From the NCBI GenBank assembly GCA_020201305.1, contig JAIVHC010000011.1, positions 1 through 10,597 on the forward strand: DNA of 10,597 bases, read 5' to 3'. The notes under the pieces were generated by a model. That model was not told the DNA's origin and made no database searches. It worked only from the letters and a program-made list of their open reading frames with translations. Within the stretch, counting starts at the first letter, position 1; each line of letters begins with the position of its first letter. Source of the DNA: Geobacteraceae bacterium (lineage in GTDB: Bacteria; Desulfobacterota; Desulfuromonadia; Desulfuromonadales; Desulfuromonadaceae). Both the position numbers and the translations under genes were made by a program. Shown one piece after another: positions 1 to 7,619 of this stretch.

Positions 1-293
1 TCCAGGGTCAGCTTGGCCTGACGCAGCAGCCCCATCTGTTGAATGAAGGTCTGTCCCAGTTCCAGGGATTTCAGCCCCAGGCGGTAGTTTTCCGTCGCTC
101 TGTTCTGCTCGATGTATCCACGCGATTCCAGGGTAGCCAGGAGGCGAAATACGTTGTTCTTATGTAGTTTCAGCCTCTTGCTCAGCTCTGTAACTCCCAG
201 TTCGTCAACATCGTCATGAAACTGTTCGAGCAGATCCAGGGCGTGGGAAACCGCCTGAATGATATACTCGGATTTTTGTTTTTTAGCGGGCAT
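1..293 (-). CDS. IclR-family transcriptional regulator, N-terminal part (cut by window edge)
   Basis: The reverse strand gives 97 codons of an open frame that continues past the left edge. The translation starts MPAKKQKSEYIIQAVSHALD. Residues about 10-60 form the winged helix-turn-helix of the IclR family: a helix with ALDLLEQF, then VTELSKRLKLHKNNVFRLL as the helix-turn-helix, then the wing ending in RGYIEQN. YRLGLKSLELG at about 70-80 is the usual link to the effector-binding domain, which lies outside the window, so the ligand cannot be inferred. The ATG at 293 is supported by AGAGGA (301-306 on the plus strand) with 7 bases of spacing. IclR proteins are dimeric repressors or activators that often control a neighbouring catabolic gene and themselves. 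The neighbour upstream is only a long non-coding stretch, so the target is not visible. Confidence 0.88.
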   Translation of the reverse strand, partial: MPAKKQKSEYIIQAVSHALDLLEQFHDDVDELGVTELSKRLKLHKNNVFRLLATLESRGYIEQNRATENYRLGLKSLELGQTFIQQMGLLRQAKLTL

Positions 294-435
294 ATGTTTT
301 TCCTCTTTTGAGCCAGCGAAGTTGTGTGTGCCACCTTCCGGATTGCAGGTGCGTGGGCGTTCTTGTTGTGCTGTCAGCGGCACAAGCCTGCCATGGTGTT
401 GTGGATATCCATAAATTGTAAATGCAGAGCGCTTG

Positions 436-462
436 TGTATAAAACCCGCGCCTGGTTGTCAA
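436..462 (-). promoter_or_regulatory. Possible second leftward sigma70-type promoter for the IclR gene
   Basis: The reverse strand reads TTGACA (457-462) and TATACA (436-441), separated by 15 bases. The -35 is perfect, but the spacer is 2 bases shorter than ideal and the -10 matches 4 of 6. A TACACA with a 17-base spacer is an alternative -10. Transcription would start near 429 and give a leader of about 135 bases. Confidence 0.35.
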
Positions 463-555
463 GAATTTGCGATAAAAATTGTGATATATGTGAAGAAGCG
501 GTTTTCTCCATCCCGCATCGTATGATTTTTTGCGAAAGCATCAAAGTTATATAAA

Positions 556-584
556 AATATAGAATGACGTTTTATAATTGTCAA
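556..584 (-). promoter_or_regulatory. Strong predicted leftward sigma70-type promoter upstream of the IclR gene
   Basis: The reverse strand carries TTGACA (579-584), a 17-base spacer and TATATT (556-561). The -35 is a perfect match, the spacing is optimal and the -10 matches 5 of 6. This is the best promoter match I found in the window. A transcript would begin near 549 and run about 255 bases before the IclR start codon, so it has either a long leader or a separate small RNA in it. The surrounding AT-rich DNA could hold operators, but I could not define one. Confidence 0.6.
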
Positions 585-777
585 GCTGATTAGCACAAAA
601 TTCGTATACAATATAAATTTGCGCCTCAACCCTGTCATTTGGCGGGGAAAAGTAGCGAGTCTGGTGTTATAGCGCAGGGGTTCCAGGGCGAGAGTACGAA
701 GAGAGGTGTGGTTAAACTTCAACGCAGCAAGACTGTATATATGCGCATGCTGTGATAGTGTTTTACTTCAGATATGG

Positions 778-1974
778 TTATTCTGATTTTACTATCTCCC
801 GGATCAGGCTGGTGGCGTAACTCCCGGCGGGCAGGGCAAACTCTACCTGCAGACTGCTATCTTCCCGGGTGCAGTTAAGTCCCGTAGCATGTACCCGCAG
901 AGGACGCCGTTCAGAGCTGAGCTGCAGACCCTTTAGGGCGGTATACTGTTCTTCCGACATCCCCTCCTTATCTAATAGCCCAGCCTCCAGTATGCCCGCT
1001 TGTCCATGGGCAAGCATCGCCTTCTTCCCGGGCATCAGCCCTGTAGGACTTATTTCAAACGCATCTGCGCGTGTTTGTTCGTGAGCCGGTTCTTCGACTC
1101 TGAAACAGGCACCACTCGCGTGGATATACGCAATATCCCCGGGCCAGAGTATGTCGAGGGAGTCGAGTCGCATCCGAACCTGGCGATCAAATACCTCTGA
1201 CTGATATGCACTCAGATAGAGGCGCAGAATATTCTTGTTCATACTCAGCACCGCCTTTTTTGCGCTTGCACCCCCACGCAGCGCCTGAAGGAGCCGCCGC
1301 TCGTCACGCATCCGGCGGGGCATTACGCGGATCGCCTGCTCCAGGTCTCCGGCATGAAAAGCCACTGCAGCATCGTGCCAGTGTTGATTGTTGATAGTGG
1401 CGGGAGCACCGATAATTTCCTGCAGCGCAGATTCAAAGTCGGCGCGTAGAATAGCCCCTCCAATGATGTGATTGTTGCCCCGCACCCCGTAGCGCTGTGG
1501 CCCGAAGAAGTTCGGGATTCCGGTCTGTTGGAGGACGTGGATAATATCCAGAGCGAGGGTGTAGCCGTCGGGCTCCACACCGCGGATCTTTATCCTGAAT
1601 CGGTTCCCGCGCAGATGCCCGGGGCGCAGTTTGTTGGTATGCCTTTGGATGTCAAGGATTTGAATGTCCGGTCCAAGATCCACGGCGTTGAGCGCTTCTT
1701 CATCGCCGCCTTCTATCGAGAACCACTGTCTGGTGGTGGCACGATTGTCCTTGAGTCCCGCGTAACCAATGGCGCCGGATTTGATCTTCAGGTGTTGAGT
1801 GAGGAGCTGGACTACATGCATGGTGCTGCAGTTGCGTTTTTCTATCCACAGATACACATGCTCACCAGCGCCACTCGGGATATACGCGGGGATCTCTTCA
1901 ACGCAGAAATCCTCCGGAGTATGTTTTATCTCCCCGCCGGTGCCGGGGAATTCGCGGCTTAAATATCCCTGCAT
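778..1974 (-). CDS. truD: tRNA pseudouridine(13) synthase TruD
   Basis: The product is 398 aa and isomerises uridine 13 in tRNA to pseudouridine in the cytoplasm. The TruD signature GYAGLKDNRATTRQW lies at about 70-84, with the catalytic aspartate expected at Asp76. GNRFRI at 123-128 gives the conserved N-x-x-F-like segment, and IPNFFGPQRYG at 153-163 matches the family N-[YF]-F-G-x-Q-R-[FY]-G motif. LSAYQSEVFD at 254-263 is another conserved family stretch. The protein is somewhat longer than the E. coli enzyme (about 350 aa), with the extra length probably in the TruD-specific insertion domain. The ATG at 1974 has GAGGAA about 6 bases upstream. The gene starts inside the last codons of trmB with a 16-bp overlap, so the two are almost certainly cotranscribed and probably translationally coupled. 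No terminator is evident after the stop. Confidence 0.96.
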   Translation of the reverse strand: MQGYLSREFPGTGGEIKHTPEDFCVEEIPAYIPSGAGEHVYLWIEKRNCSTMHVVQLLTQHLKIKSGAIGYAGLKDNRATTRQWFSIEGGDEEALNAVDLGPDIQILDIQRHTNKLRPGHLRGNRFRIKIRGVEPDGYTLALDIIHVLQQTGIPNFFGPQRYGVRGNNHIIGGAILRADFESALQEIIGAPATINNQHWHDAAVAFHAGDLEQAIRVMPRRMRDERRLLQALRGGASAKKAVLSMNKNILRLYLSAYQSEVFDRQVRMRLDSLDILWPGDIAYIHASGACFRVEEPAHEQTRADAFEISPTGLMPGKKAMLAHGQAGILEAGLLDKEGMSEEQYTALKGLQLSSERRPLRVHATGLNCTREDSSLQVEFALPAGSYATSLIREIVKSE

Positions 1975-2687
1975 GGCTGTTCCTCGGATTGATTTGAGTC
2001 CGGCTCCTGGCGGCAGCTAAAGCTGAGCTCGAGTTCCGGCATGTGCGCACGAAGTAGATTGAGTTCCGGATCGCGTTGGCGGTGGATGTAGTGCACAGGA
2101 AGGCCCTGTTCTTTGAAACGCCGCATGTAGCGCGAGGTAGGATAGTCTTCGAGGGCGTAGGCCATAGGTGCCCGCAGGCGATTGACAAAATGCGGCATCT
2201 CTTCCAGGGTCATGGCGACCTCCACCGCATAGTCCTCCACATCGGTGGCGAAATAGAGTTCCCCCTCTGGTTCGAGGAAATGCGCCAACTGAGTGAGAAA
2301 ACGCCTATTCACCAGGCGTCGGCGTCGATGGCGTTTCTTGGGCCACGGATCCGGACAGTTGATATATACTGCGCTCAATAATTCGTCCGGGCCAAAGTGG
2401 CTGAGTAAATAGCGTGCTTCAACCCGGATAACCCGGACATTGTCGAGGTTATAACGTTCTACACGCCTGCAGGTCTTCAGACACCCTTTGTTGTAGATGT
2501 CGATGGCAATAAAGTTGATGTGTGGAAACAGACGTGCGCGTTTGACAATGAAGTCGCCGGTTCCACAGCCTATCTCCAGCGCCAGCGGGCGTTTATGCCT
2601 GAAGAGGGAGCTAAGGGCATTGACCTGCGGCAGGGTTGAGGGATCGAGAAATACCGGCGAGGTGATTTCGATAACGCGTTGGGTCAT
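1959..2687 (-). CDS. trmB: tRNA (guanine-N7-)-methyltransferase TrmB
   Basis: This is the SAM-dependent enzyme that makes m7G46 in the variable loop of tRNA. With the ATG at 2687 it has 242 aa, within the usual TrmB size. The SAM-binding motif LEIGCGTGDF is at about 37-46 and the second acidic SAM contact AIDIYNKG at about 61-68. The TrmB hallmark CPDPWPKKRHRRRR is at 111-124, and the C-terminal substrate motif appears as TSRYMRRFKEQG (184-195), where the family often has T-x-[FY]-E-x-[RK]. The frame stays open 13 codons further upstream to a TTG at 2726, but that start has no Shine-Dalgarno. The ATG has only a weak GGA upstream, so the start is not certain. The gene diverges from aroF and overlaps truD, forming a two-gene tRNA-modification unit. 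The C-terminal tail after about residue 222 is hydrophilic and not conserved. Confidence 0.94.
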   Translation of the reverse strand: MTQRVIEITSPVFLDPSTLPQVNALSSLFRHKRPLALEIGCGTGDFIVKRARLFPHINFIAIDIYNKGCLKTCRRVERYNLDNVRVIRVEARYLLSHFGPDELLSAVYINCPDPWPKKRHRRRRLVNRRFLTQLAHFLEPEGELYFATDVEDYAVEVAMTLEEMPHFVNRLRAPMAYALEDYPTSRYMRRFKEQGLPVHYIHRQRDPELNLLRAHMPELELSFSCRQEPDSNQSEEQPCRDI

Positions 2688-2757
2688 GGTAGCTGGTTCC
2701 AGTCGCTTAAGGTGTAGATGCTCCAAGTCGGCAATTTATGGTTACAAAAGCGGCCTG

Positions 2758-2786
2758 AACCTACCACAAGCCTGCACCAAATTCAA
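2758..2786 (-). promoter_or_regulatory. Possible extended -10 promoter for trmB-truD
   Basis: The reverse strand has TTGAAT (2781-2786), a 17-base spacer ending in TGG, and TAGGTT (2758-2763). The -35 matches 4 of 6 and the -10 matches 3 of 6, helped by the extended TGn element. The predicted start near 2751 would place the ATG at 2687 about 64 bases downstream. This is a weak match, offered as the best candidate in this divergent gap. Confidence 0.3.
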
Positions 2787-2822
2787 CGCGACAAAGCAGC
2801 GGGACACCCGGTCCGGAAATGG

Positions 2823-2834
2823 GGCGATTTCGCC
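2823..2834. repeat. Short perfect inverted repeat in the trmB/aroF divergent gap
   Basis: GGCGA and TCGCC flank a TT centre, giving a 12-bp palindromic site. It lies about 70 bp upstream of the aroF start codon, just before candidate -10 sequences (TATGCT at 2854-2859, TATTAA at 2869-2874). It could be an operator, but palindromes this short occur by chance. Confidence 0.25.
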
Positions 2835-2893
2835 TCCTGCTCCACCCCCGGATTATGCTAGTATTGCGTATTAATCTGTTTGCCTATCACTAC

Positions 2894-2898
2894 AGGAG
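2894..2898 (+). promoter_or_regulatory. Ribosome binding site of the DAHP synthase gene
   Basis: AGGAG with 8 bases of spacing to the ATG at 2907. This decides the start against the in-frame TTG at 2880, which lies upstream of the site. Confidence 0.8.
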
Positions 2899-2906
2899 AA
2901 AATTGC

Positions 2907-3917
2907 ATGCTCATAGTTATGGATCAGAGTGCAACGACCGCTCAGATTGAGGCGGTTAACGATAGCGTCAAAGAGATGGGGCTGCGTCCCGAACCCATCC
3001 CCGGAAGTCAGCGCACCGCCATCGGCGTGCTGGGCAACCAGGGTTATATTGATGATAGCGGGATTCGTAATCTGCCCGGAGTGCGGGAGATTATCCATGT
3101 GAGTAAGCCGTATAAACTTGTATCGCGTGATTTCCACCCTGAATCCACCATCGTGAAGGTTGGAGAGGTCGAGGTCGGGGGTGAATTGCCGCCGGTTTTG
3201 ATGGCGGGGCCGTGCTCAGTGGAGAGTGAAGCGCAGATGCTCGCGAGTGCGAAAGCGGTTAAACAGGCGGGTGCACATATTCTGCGCGGGGGTGCATTTA
3301 AACCGCGCACCGGACCGCATTCGTTCCAGGGCCTTGGGGTTGAGGGGTTGAAACTGCTGCGCAGTGCCGGGGATGAAATGGAGATGCCCGTGGTTACCGA
3401 GGTGATGCGTATCGGTCAGCTTGACGATGTGTGCCGCTATGCGGATCTGATTCAGATCGGCGCACGCAACATGCAGAATTTTGATCTTCTGAAAGAGGTG
3501 GGGAAGCTCAATTTCCCGGTGCTTCTGAAGCGGGGGATGAGTGCCACCATTGAGGAGTTTCTTGCAGCGGCGGAATACATCGTGGCTGAGGGCAACGGGC
3601 AGGTGATTCTGTGCGAGCGTGGCATCCGCACCTTTGAAACCGCGACCCGCAACACCCTCGATCTCACCGTGGTGCCCTTGGTGCAGCAGATGAGCCATCT
3701 GCCCATCATTGTCGATCCCAGTCATGCCACCGGACGCCGCGCGCTGGTGCCGGTAATGGCGAAAGCAGCGATAGTCTGCGGTGCGAATGGTCTGATGATA
3801 GAGGTGCACAACAACCCGGCGCAGGCCCTGTGCGATGGGGCGCAAAGCCTGGATGGAGAGGAGTTTTCCTCTTTGATGAAGGATCTTCAACACCTGAACA
3901 GTTGTTATAAGCGTTGA
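2907..3917 (+). CDS. aroF: 3-deoxy-7-phosphoheptulonate synthase (DAHP synthase), type I-beta with N-terminal regulatory domain
   Basis: The enzyme condenses phosphoenolpyruvate with erythrose 4-phosphate to DAHP, the first committed step of the shikimate pathway to Trp, Tyr and Phe. It has 336 aa. Residues 1 to about 65 (MLIVMDQSATTAQIEAVNDS onward) match the ferredoxin-like/ACT-like domain of Thermotoga-type enzymes, where binding of Tyr or Phe causes feedback inhibition. The barrel follows with AGPCSVES (100-107), ILRGGAFKPRTGPHSFQG (125-142), LKRG (207-210), CERGIRTFE (236-244) and VDPSHATG (269-276). Cys103, His273, Glu299 and Asp310 sit where the family's divalent-metal ligands are expected. 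No key residue is missing. The start is set by AGGAG. The next gene, an amino-acid symporter, begins 35 bp downstream, so cotranscription is likely. I see no leader peptide or attenuator, which fits control by allostery. Confidence 0.96.
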   Translation: MLIVMDQSATTAQIEAVNDSVKEMGLRPEPIPGSQRTAIGVLGNQGYIDDSGIRNLPGVREIIHVSKPYKLVSRDFHPESTIVKVGEVEVGGELPPVLMAGPCSVESEAQMLASAKAVKQAGAHILRGGAFKPRTGPHSFQGLGVEGLKLLRSAGDEMEMPVVTEVMRIGQLDDVCRYADLIQIGARNMQNFDLLKEVGKLNFPVLLKRGMSATIEEFLAAAEYIVAEGNGQVILCERGIRTFETATRNTLDLTVVPLVQQMSHLPIIVDPSHATGRRALVPVMAKAAIVCGANGLMIEVHNNPAQALCDGAQSLDGEEFSSLMKDLQHLNSCYKR

Positions 3918-3920
3918 CCA

Positions 3921-3940
3921 GGAGCCTGTCGACAGCTTCC
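3921..3940. repeat. Imperfect inverted repeat between aroF and the symporter gene
   Basis: The 20-bp stretch centres on the perfect palindrome CTGTCGACAG, with outer arms GGAG and TTCC that pair apart from one mismatch and one wobble. No T-run follows, so it does not look like an intrinsic terminator. It could be a transcript-processing or partial-termination hairpin between the two genes, or chance. Confidence 0.25.
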
Positions 3941-3952
3941 TAGAGAGGGAAA

Positions 3953-5299
3953 ATGACCGATTTGCAGGAATTTATCGGATATATCAACGGCTTCGTATGG
4001 GGCCCGGTGATGCTGGTATTTTTGGTGGGGACCGGGGTTCTTCTGAGCGTACGCCTGGGTGGTATTCAACTCCGGCGCCTGCCCGAGGGATTACGCCTGG
4101 TGTTCAGCGGACGCAAGGCCTCCGGCGCGGAAGGCGATATTTCCTCGTTTCAGGCTCTGACCACGGCGCTTGCCGCTACCATCGGCACCGGGAATATTGC
4201 CGGGGTGGCAACGGCCCTGTATCTGGGCGGTCCCGGCGCGATATTCTGGATGTGGGTGTGCGCTGTGTTCGGCATGGCAACAAAGTATGCCGAGGCGGTG
4301 CTGGCGGTACATTTCCGCCATCATCTTCCTGATGGTACCATGCAGGGTGGCCCTATGCGCTATATCAGTGAAGGTCTGGGGTTGCCGTGGCTGGGGATGT
4401 TGTTTGCGGTTATGGGGAGTATCGCTGCCTTTGGAATCGGGAGCATGGTGCAGTCCAATTCGGTAGCCGTAGCGCTGGAGGCGACCTTCGCTGTTCCGCC
4501 TGTGTTCACCGGAGTGGCTCTGGGGCTGCTGTGTGCCCTGGTTATCCTCGGTGGAATCCGGCGAATCGGGCGGGTAACAGAAAAACTCGTGCCGGTGATG
4601 GCGCTGGTATATGTCGTAGCCGCAGTAGTAGCACTGGGTCTCAATATTGAGGCGGTGCCCGCAGCGTTGGAGATGATCTTTGCCCATGCCTTTACCCCCG
4701 CAGCGGGGAGTGGCGGCTTTGCCGGAGCAACCGTGGCGATGGCGATCCGTTTCGGCGTAGCGCGCGGGGTATTTTCCAACGAGGCCGGACTCGGGAGTGC
4801 CCCCATTGCCCACGCTGCCGCGCGCACCGACAGCCCGGTACGCCAGGGGCTGGTAGCCATGACCGGGGTGTTTTTTGACACCATCATTGTATGCACTCTT
4901 ACCGCGCTGGTTATTCTTACCTCCGGTGTCTGGGATGGTGGGGAGCGTTCCAGTGCTCTGACCGCCGCGGCATTTGAGGCAGCCATCCCCGGATTCGGGG
5001 CCGTATTTGTCACCCTGGGCCTGGTGGTGTTTGCGTACTCCACCATGCTTGGCTGGGCGTACTATGGCGAACAGTGCATTGAGTATGTGTTCGGCCTCAA
5101 GGCGCGTACACCGTACCGGTGTATGTTCTGTCTGGTTATTGCCTGGGGCGCCCTGCAGAAGATCGGCTTTGTGTGGGATATCTCCGACACCATGAACGGC
5201 GCCATGGCGATCCCGAATCTTATCGGCCTCGTCGGATTGTCGGGACTGGTAGTGCGCCTCACCCGCAAGCATTTCAGTGACGGAGAATTGCGCACGTGA
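3953..5299 (+). CDS. AGCS-family sodium:alanine (amino acid) symporter
   Basis: This 448-aa inner-membrane protein has about ten or more hydrophobic segments, starting with one at about 15-37. It matches the alanine or glycine:cation symporter family, which imports small neutral amino acids with Na+ or H+. Family landmarks are ATIGTGNIAGVA at 75-86, the signature GGPGAIFWMWVCAVFGMATK at 92-111, RGVFSNEAGLGSAPIAHAAA at 271-290, GWAYYGEQC at 367-375 and NGAMAIPNLIGL at 415-426. The length is typical. GAGAGGGA lies just upstream of the ATG at 3953. It follows aroF by 35 bp, and its last 4 bases overlap the priA start (GTGA), so the three are probably one transcription unit. The family usually carries Ala or Gly. 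Proximity to aroF could hint at another substrate, but the sequence does not show this. Confidence 0.94.
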   Translation: MTDLQEFIGYINGFVWGPVMLVFLVGTGVLLSVRLGGIQLRRLPEGLRLVFSGRKASGAEGDISSFQALTTALAATIGTGNIAGVATALYLGGPGAIFWMWVCAVFGMATKYAEAVLAVHFRHHLPDGTMQGGPMRYISEGLGLPWLGMLFAVMGSIAAFGIGSMVQSNSVAVALEATFAVPPVFTGVALGLLCALVILGGIRRIGRVTEKLVPVMALVYVVAAVVALGLNIEAVPAALEMIFAHAFTPAAGSGGFAGATVAMAIRFGVARGVFSNEAGLGSAPIAHAAARTDSPVRQGLVAMTGVFFDTIIVCTLTALVILTSGVWDGGERSSALTAAAFEAAIPGFGAVFVTLGLVVFAYSTMLGWAYYGEQCIEYVFGLKARTPYRCMFCLVIAWGALQKIGFVWDISDTMNGAMAIPNLIGLVGLSGLVVRLTRKHFSDGELRT

Positions 5300-7557
5300 G
5301 CGACCCCCGGCCCTCAAGACCTGCGACAGCAGATACTATTCCCGCAGATATTGCACCTGGATCCATGGTTGCGGAAGTCGCGCTGCTTGCCCCGCTCCCA
5401 AACCCTCTAAGCTATGCGGTTCCGGAAGAGCTAAGCGCGCAGGTGCATCCCGGCGTGCGGGTACAGGTGCCACTCGGGCGGCGCACTGCCATCGGAGTGG
5501 TGATTTCGCTCCATCCTCTGCAAGAGCAGAAGTGGGAACTCAAACCTGTTAGTGCCTGCCTGGATCGGGAGGTTGCCGCCCTGGACCCTGCGAGTGTTGC
5601 ATTTATGCAACGGGTGAGCACCTATTATGTCCATCCCCTGGGATTGACTCTGAAGACCGCACTCCCGGCAGGACTTACGCAGCAGAATCCCCCCGCAGAG
5701 AAACAGGAGATATCTTATCGCCCCGGCGAAGCTGAAGGCGAGGTGCGCGGGACAAAACAGCAGGCGCTTCTTGATTTTATTCGCACGCAGGGGGAGGCGC
5801 GTATGGAGGATCTCCGCGCCAGCTTTCCCCAGCCCCATGCACCCCTTAAACGCCTGGAGGAGAAGGGTTTAGTGAAGCGCCACGTGAGCAGCACCAGCCG
5901 CGATCCCTTTGCAGGGCTGGATGTTGTGCCGGATGCAGCCCCGCAACTTGCCCCGGAGCAGGCTTCTGCGGTAGAAGCTATCTGTGCGCAAAGCGGCGAG
6001 AATGGAGATTTTGCCCCATTCCTGCTCCATGGCGTAACCGGAAGCGGTAAAACAGAGGTGTATCTCCATGCTATTGCCCACGTGGTGCAGCATTTGAAGC
6101 AGCAGGCGCTGGTGCTGGTGCCGGAAATATCCTTGACGCCGCAGCTGGTAAAGCGCTTCCGTGCGCGCTTTGAACATCAGGAGGTTCGCATCGGCATTCT
6201 CCACTCCGGCATGAGTGTGGCGGAGCGCCACGATATCTGGCGTGAGATCAACCACAACCGCATTGACATCGTGATCGGGGCGCGTTCGGCAGTATTTGCA
6301 CCCCTGCAGCGCCTCGGGATCGTGGTGGTGGACGAAGAACACGATGAGAGTTACAAACAGGGAGAGGGGCTGCGCTATCATGCGCGCGATATCGCGCTGC
6401 TGCGCGGGCAGATGCTGCAGATACCCGTGGTGCTGGGGAGCGCAACACCGGCGCTGACCAGTTTCGCCCGTGCACGTGATGGGCACATGACCCTTCTAAG
6501 CCTCACCCACCGTGCCATGGAGCGCCCCATGCCCGTGGTTGAAGTAGTGGATCTGAGTGGGATCAAGCAGCCCTGTGTGCTGGGAGAAAAACTTCTCGGT
6601 GCTCTGGAGCAGACCCTGGAGGCAGGAGAACAGGCGCTGTTGCTCCTCAACCGGCGCGGTTATTCCCCCTATCTGATCTGCCGCGATTGCGGTACCACGT
6701 TCCGCTGTCCCAACTGCGATATCACCCTTACCTGGTACCGAAGTCAGACATTGCTGAAATGCAACTACTGCGACTATACTGAAGCTCCCAGTGAATCCTG
6801 CCCCGCATGTGGCGGGGCTACCATTGAGCCCCAGGGGGTGGGAACAGAGCAGTTGGAGCAAACCCTGCAGGAGCATTTCCCTGCGGCGCGCATTGCGCGC
6901 ATGGATCGCGACTCCACCCGCACCAAGGGATCGCAGCAACGTCTGGTGGATCAGATGGAAAGTCAGAGTGTGGATATCCTGGTGGGAACACAGATGATCG
7001 CGAAGGGGCATGATTTCTCCGGTGTTACCCTGGTGGGGGTGATTGATGCCGATGCAGCGCTGAACTTCCCCGATTTCAGAGCCGCCGAGCGCTGTTTTTC
7101 GCTCCTGGCGCAGGTGGCGGGACGTGCGGGGCGCGGCTCCATGCCCGGGCGGGTGCTGGTCCAGACCCGCTCGCCGGAAAATCCGGCACTGGAATGCGCT
7201 CTGCAGCATGACTACCACGCATTCTGCCGCCTGGAACTCCCCATGCGTGAAATGCTCGGCTACCCTCCCTACGGCTATCTGGTGAATATGGTGTGCTCGG
7301 GTCTGAATCGCGCCGAGGTGGAGAAGAGTGCGGAACATTTATGCCAGCAGCTCCAGCTCCACACCGAAGTAGAGATCCTCGGCCCCGCTCCCTGTCCGCT
7401 GTTTCGGCTGCGCAATCGCTTTCGGGTTCAGGTGTTGCTCAAGGCGGCGAAACGCTACCCCCTGCGTCAGGTGCTGGAGCGGTTGCCTGAATTTAACGCC
7501 CGATTGCCAAAGCAGGTAAATCTTATACTCGATGTGGATCCGCTGGATATGATGTAG
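5296..7557 (+). CDS. priA: Primosomal protein N' (replication restart helicase PriA)
   Basis: PriA is a superfamily 2, 3'-to-5' DNA helicase that recognises stalled or repaired forks and reloads the replisome. The product has 753 aa, close to the usual 730-750. The N-terminal 3'-end-binding domain spans about 24-120 (MVAEVALLAPLPNPLSYAVP onward). The helicase core has Walker A GVTGSGKT at 246-253 (Lys252), the DEEH box at 346-349, GSATP at 381-385, and helicase motif VI-like QVAGRAGRG at 606-614. Eight cysteines (462, 465, 471, 474, 489, 492, 502, 505) form the two zinc-binding sites of the family. GTQMIAKGHDF at 564-574 is also diagnostic. All key residues are present, so the gene appears intact. 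The GTG start at 5296 overlaps the symporter stop and has GGAG about 10 bases upstream, suggesting translational coupling. The stop lies about 60 bp before the chosen mltA start. Confidence 0.97.
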   Translation: MSDPRPSRPATADTIPADIAPGSMVAEVALLAPLPNPLSYAVPEELSAQVHPGVRVQVPLGRRTAIGVVISLHPLQEQKWELKPVSACLDREVAALDPASVAFMQRVSTYYVHPLGLTLKTALPAGLTQQNPPAEKQEISYRPGEAEGEVRGTKQQALLDFIRTQGEARMEDLRASFPQPHAPLKRLEEKGLVKRHVSSTSRDPFAGLDVVPDAAPQLAPEQASAVEAICAQSGENGDFAPFLLHGVTGSGKTEVYLHAIAHVVQHLKQQALVLVPEISLTPQLVKRFRARFEHQEVRIGILHSGMSVAERHDIWREINHNRIDIVIGARSAVFAPLQRLGIVVVDEEHDESYKQGEGLRYHARDIALLRGQMLQIPVVLGSATPALTSFARARDGHMTLLSLTHRAMERPMPVVEVVDLSGIKQPCVLGEKLLGALEQTLEAGEQALLLLNRRGYSPYLICRDCGTTFRCPNCDITLTWYRSQTLLKCNYCDYTEAPSESCPACGGATIEPQGVGTEQLEQTLQEHFPAARIARMDRDSTRTKGSQQRLVDQMESQSVDILVGTQMIAKGHDFSGVTLVGVIDADAALNFPDFRAAERCFSLLAQVAGRAGRGSMPGRVLVQTRSPENPALECALQHDYHAFCRLELPMREMLGYPPYGYLVNMVCSGLNRAEVEKSAEHLCQQLQLHTEVEILGPAPCPLFRLRNRFRVQVLLKAAKRYPLRQVLERLPEFNARLPKQVNLILDVDPLDMM

Positions 7558-7619
7558 TGATGCAGGTTTTCAGAAGGACAAAGATAAAAGCGATGAAGGC
7601 AGAGACTGGATCCCCTAAC

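Larger units (their letters stand above)
294..777. other. Gene-free intergenic region between the IclR gene and truD
   Basis: This stretch of about 480 bp holds no convincing coding region. The short open frames in it lack Shine-Dalgarno sequences and recognisable domains. The part from about 465 to 620 is much more AT-rich than the flanking genes. It contains leftward promoter candidates for the IclR gene (separate entries) and an AT-rich inverted repeat near 548-561. The part from about 620 to 775 is the 3' flank of truD. I saw no intrinsic terminator there: there is no GC-rich hairpin followed by a T-run on the reverse strand. Confidence 0.6.

Noticed and set aside
374..541. 55-codon leftward open frame downstream of the strong promoter in the IclR leader
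   Set aside because: It has an ATG at 541 but no Shine-Dalgarno and no recognisable composition or motif, and it lies across a second promoter candidate. Chance is the better explanation.
459..722. 87-codon leftward open frame between truD and the IclR gene
   Set aside because: It starts at TTG without a Shine-Dalgarno, changes composition sharply along its length and crosses the predicted promoter.
620..775. Possible structured RNA downstream of truD
   Set aside because: I compared it by eye with 6S-like, tRNA-like and GGA-rich sRNA features and found no convincing match or terminator.
3216..3893. 225-codon open frame antisense to aroF
   Set aside because: The sense strand has every DAHP synthase motif. 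The antisense product resembles nothing and has no ribosome binding site.
4091..5317. Long open frame (408 codons) on the reverse strand under the symporter gene
   Set aside because: It is a codon-bias shadow of a clearly recognised membrane transporter on the plus strand. The translation is low-complexity, rich in His, Gln, Gly and Arg, and shows no domain.
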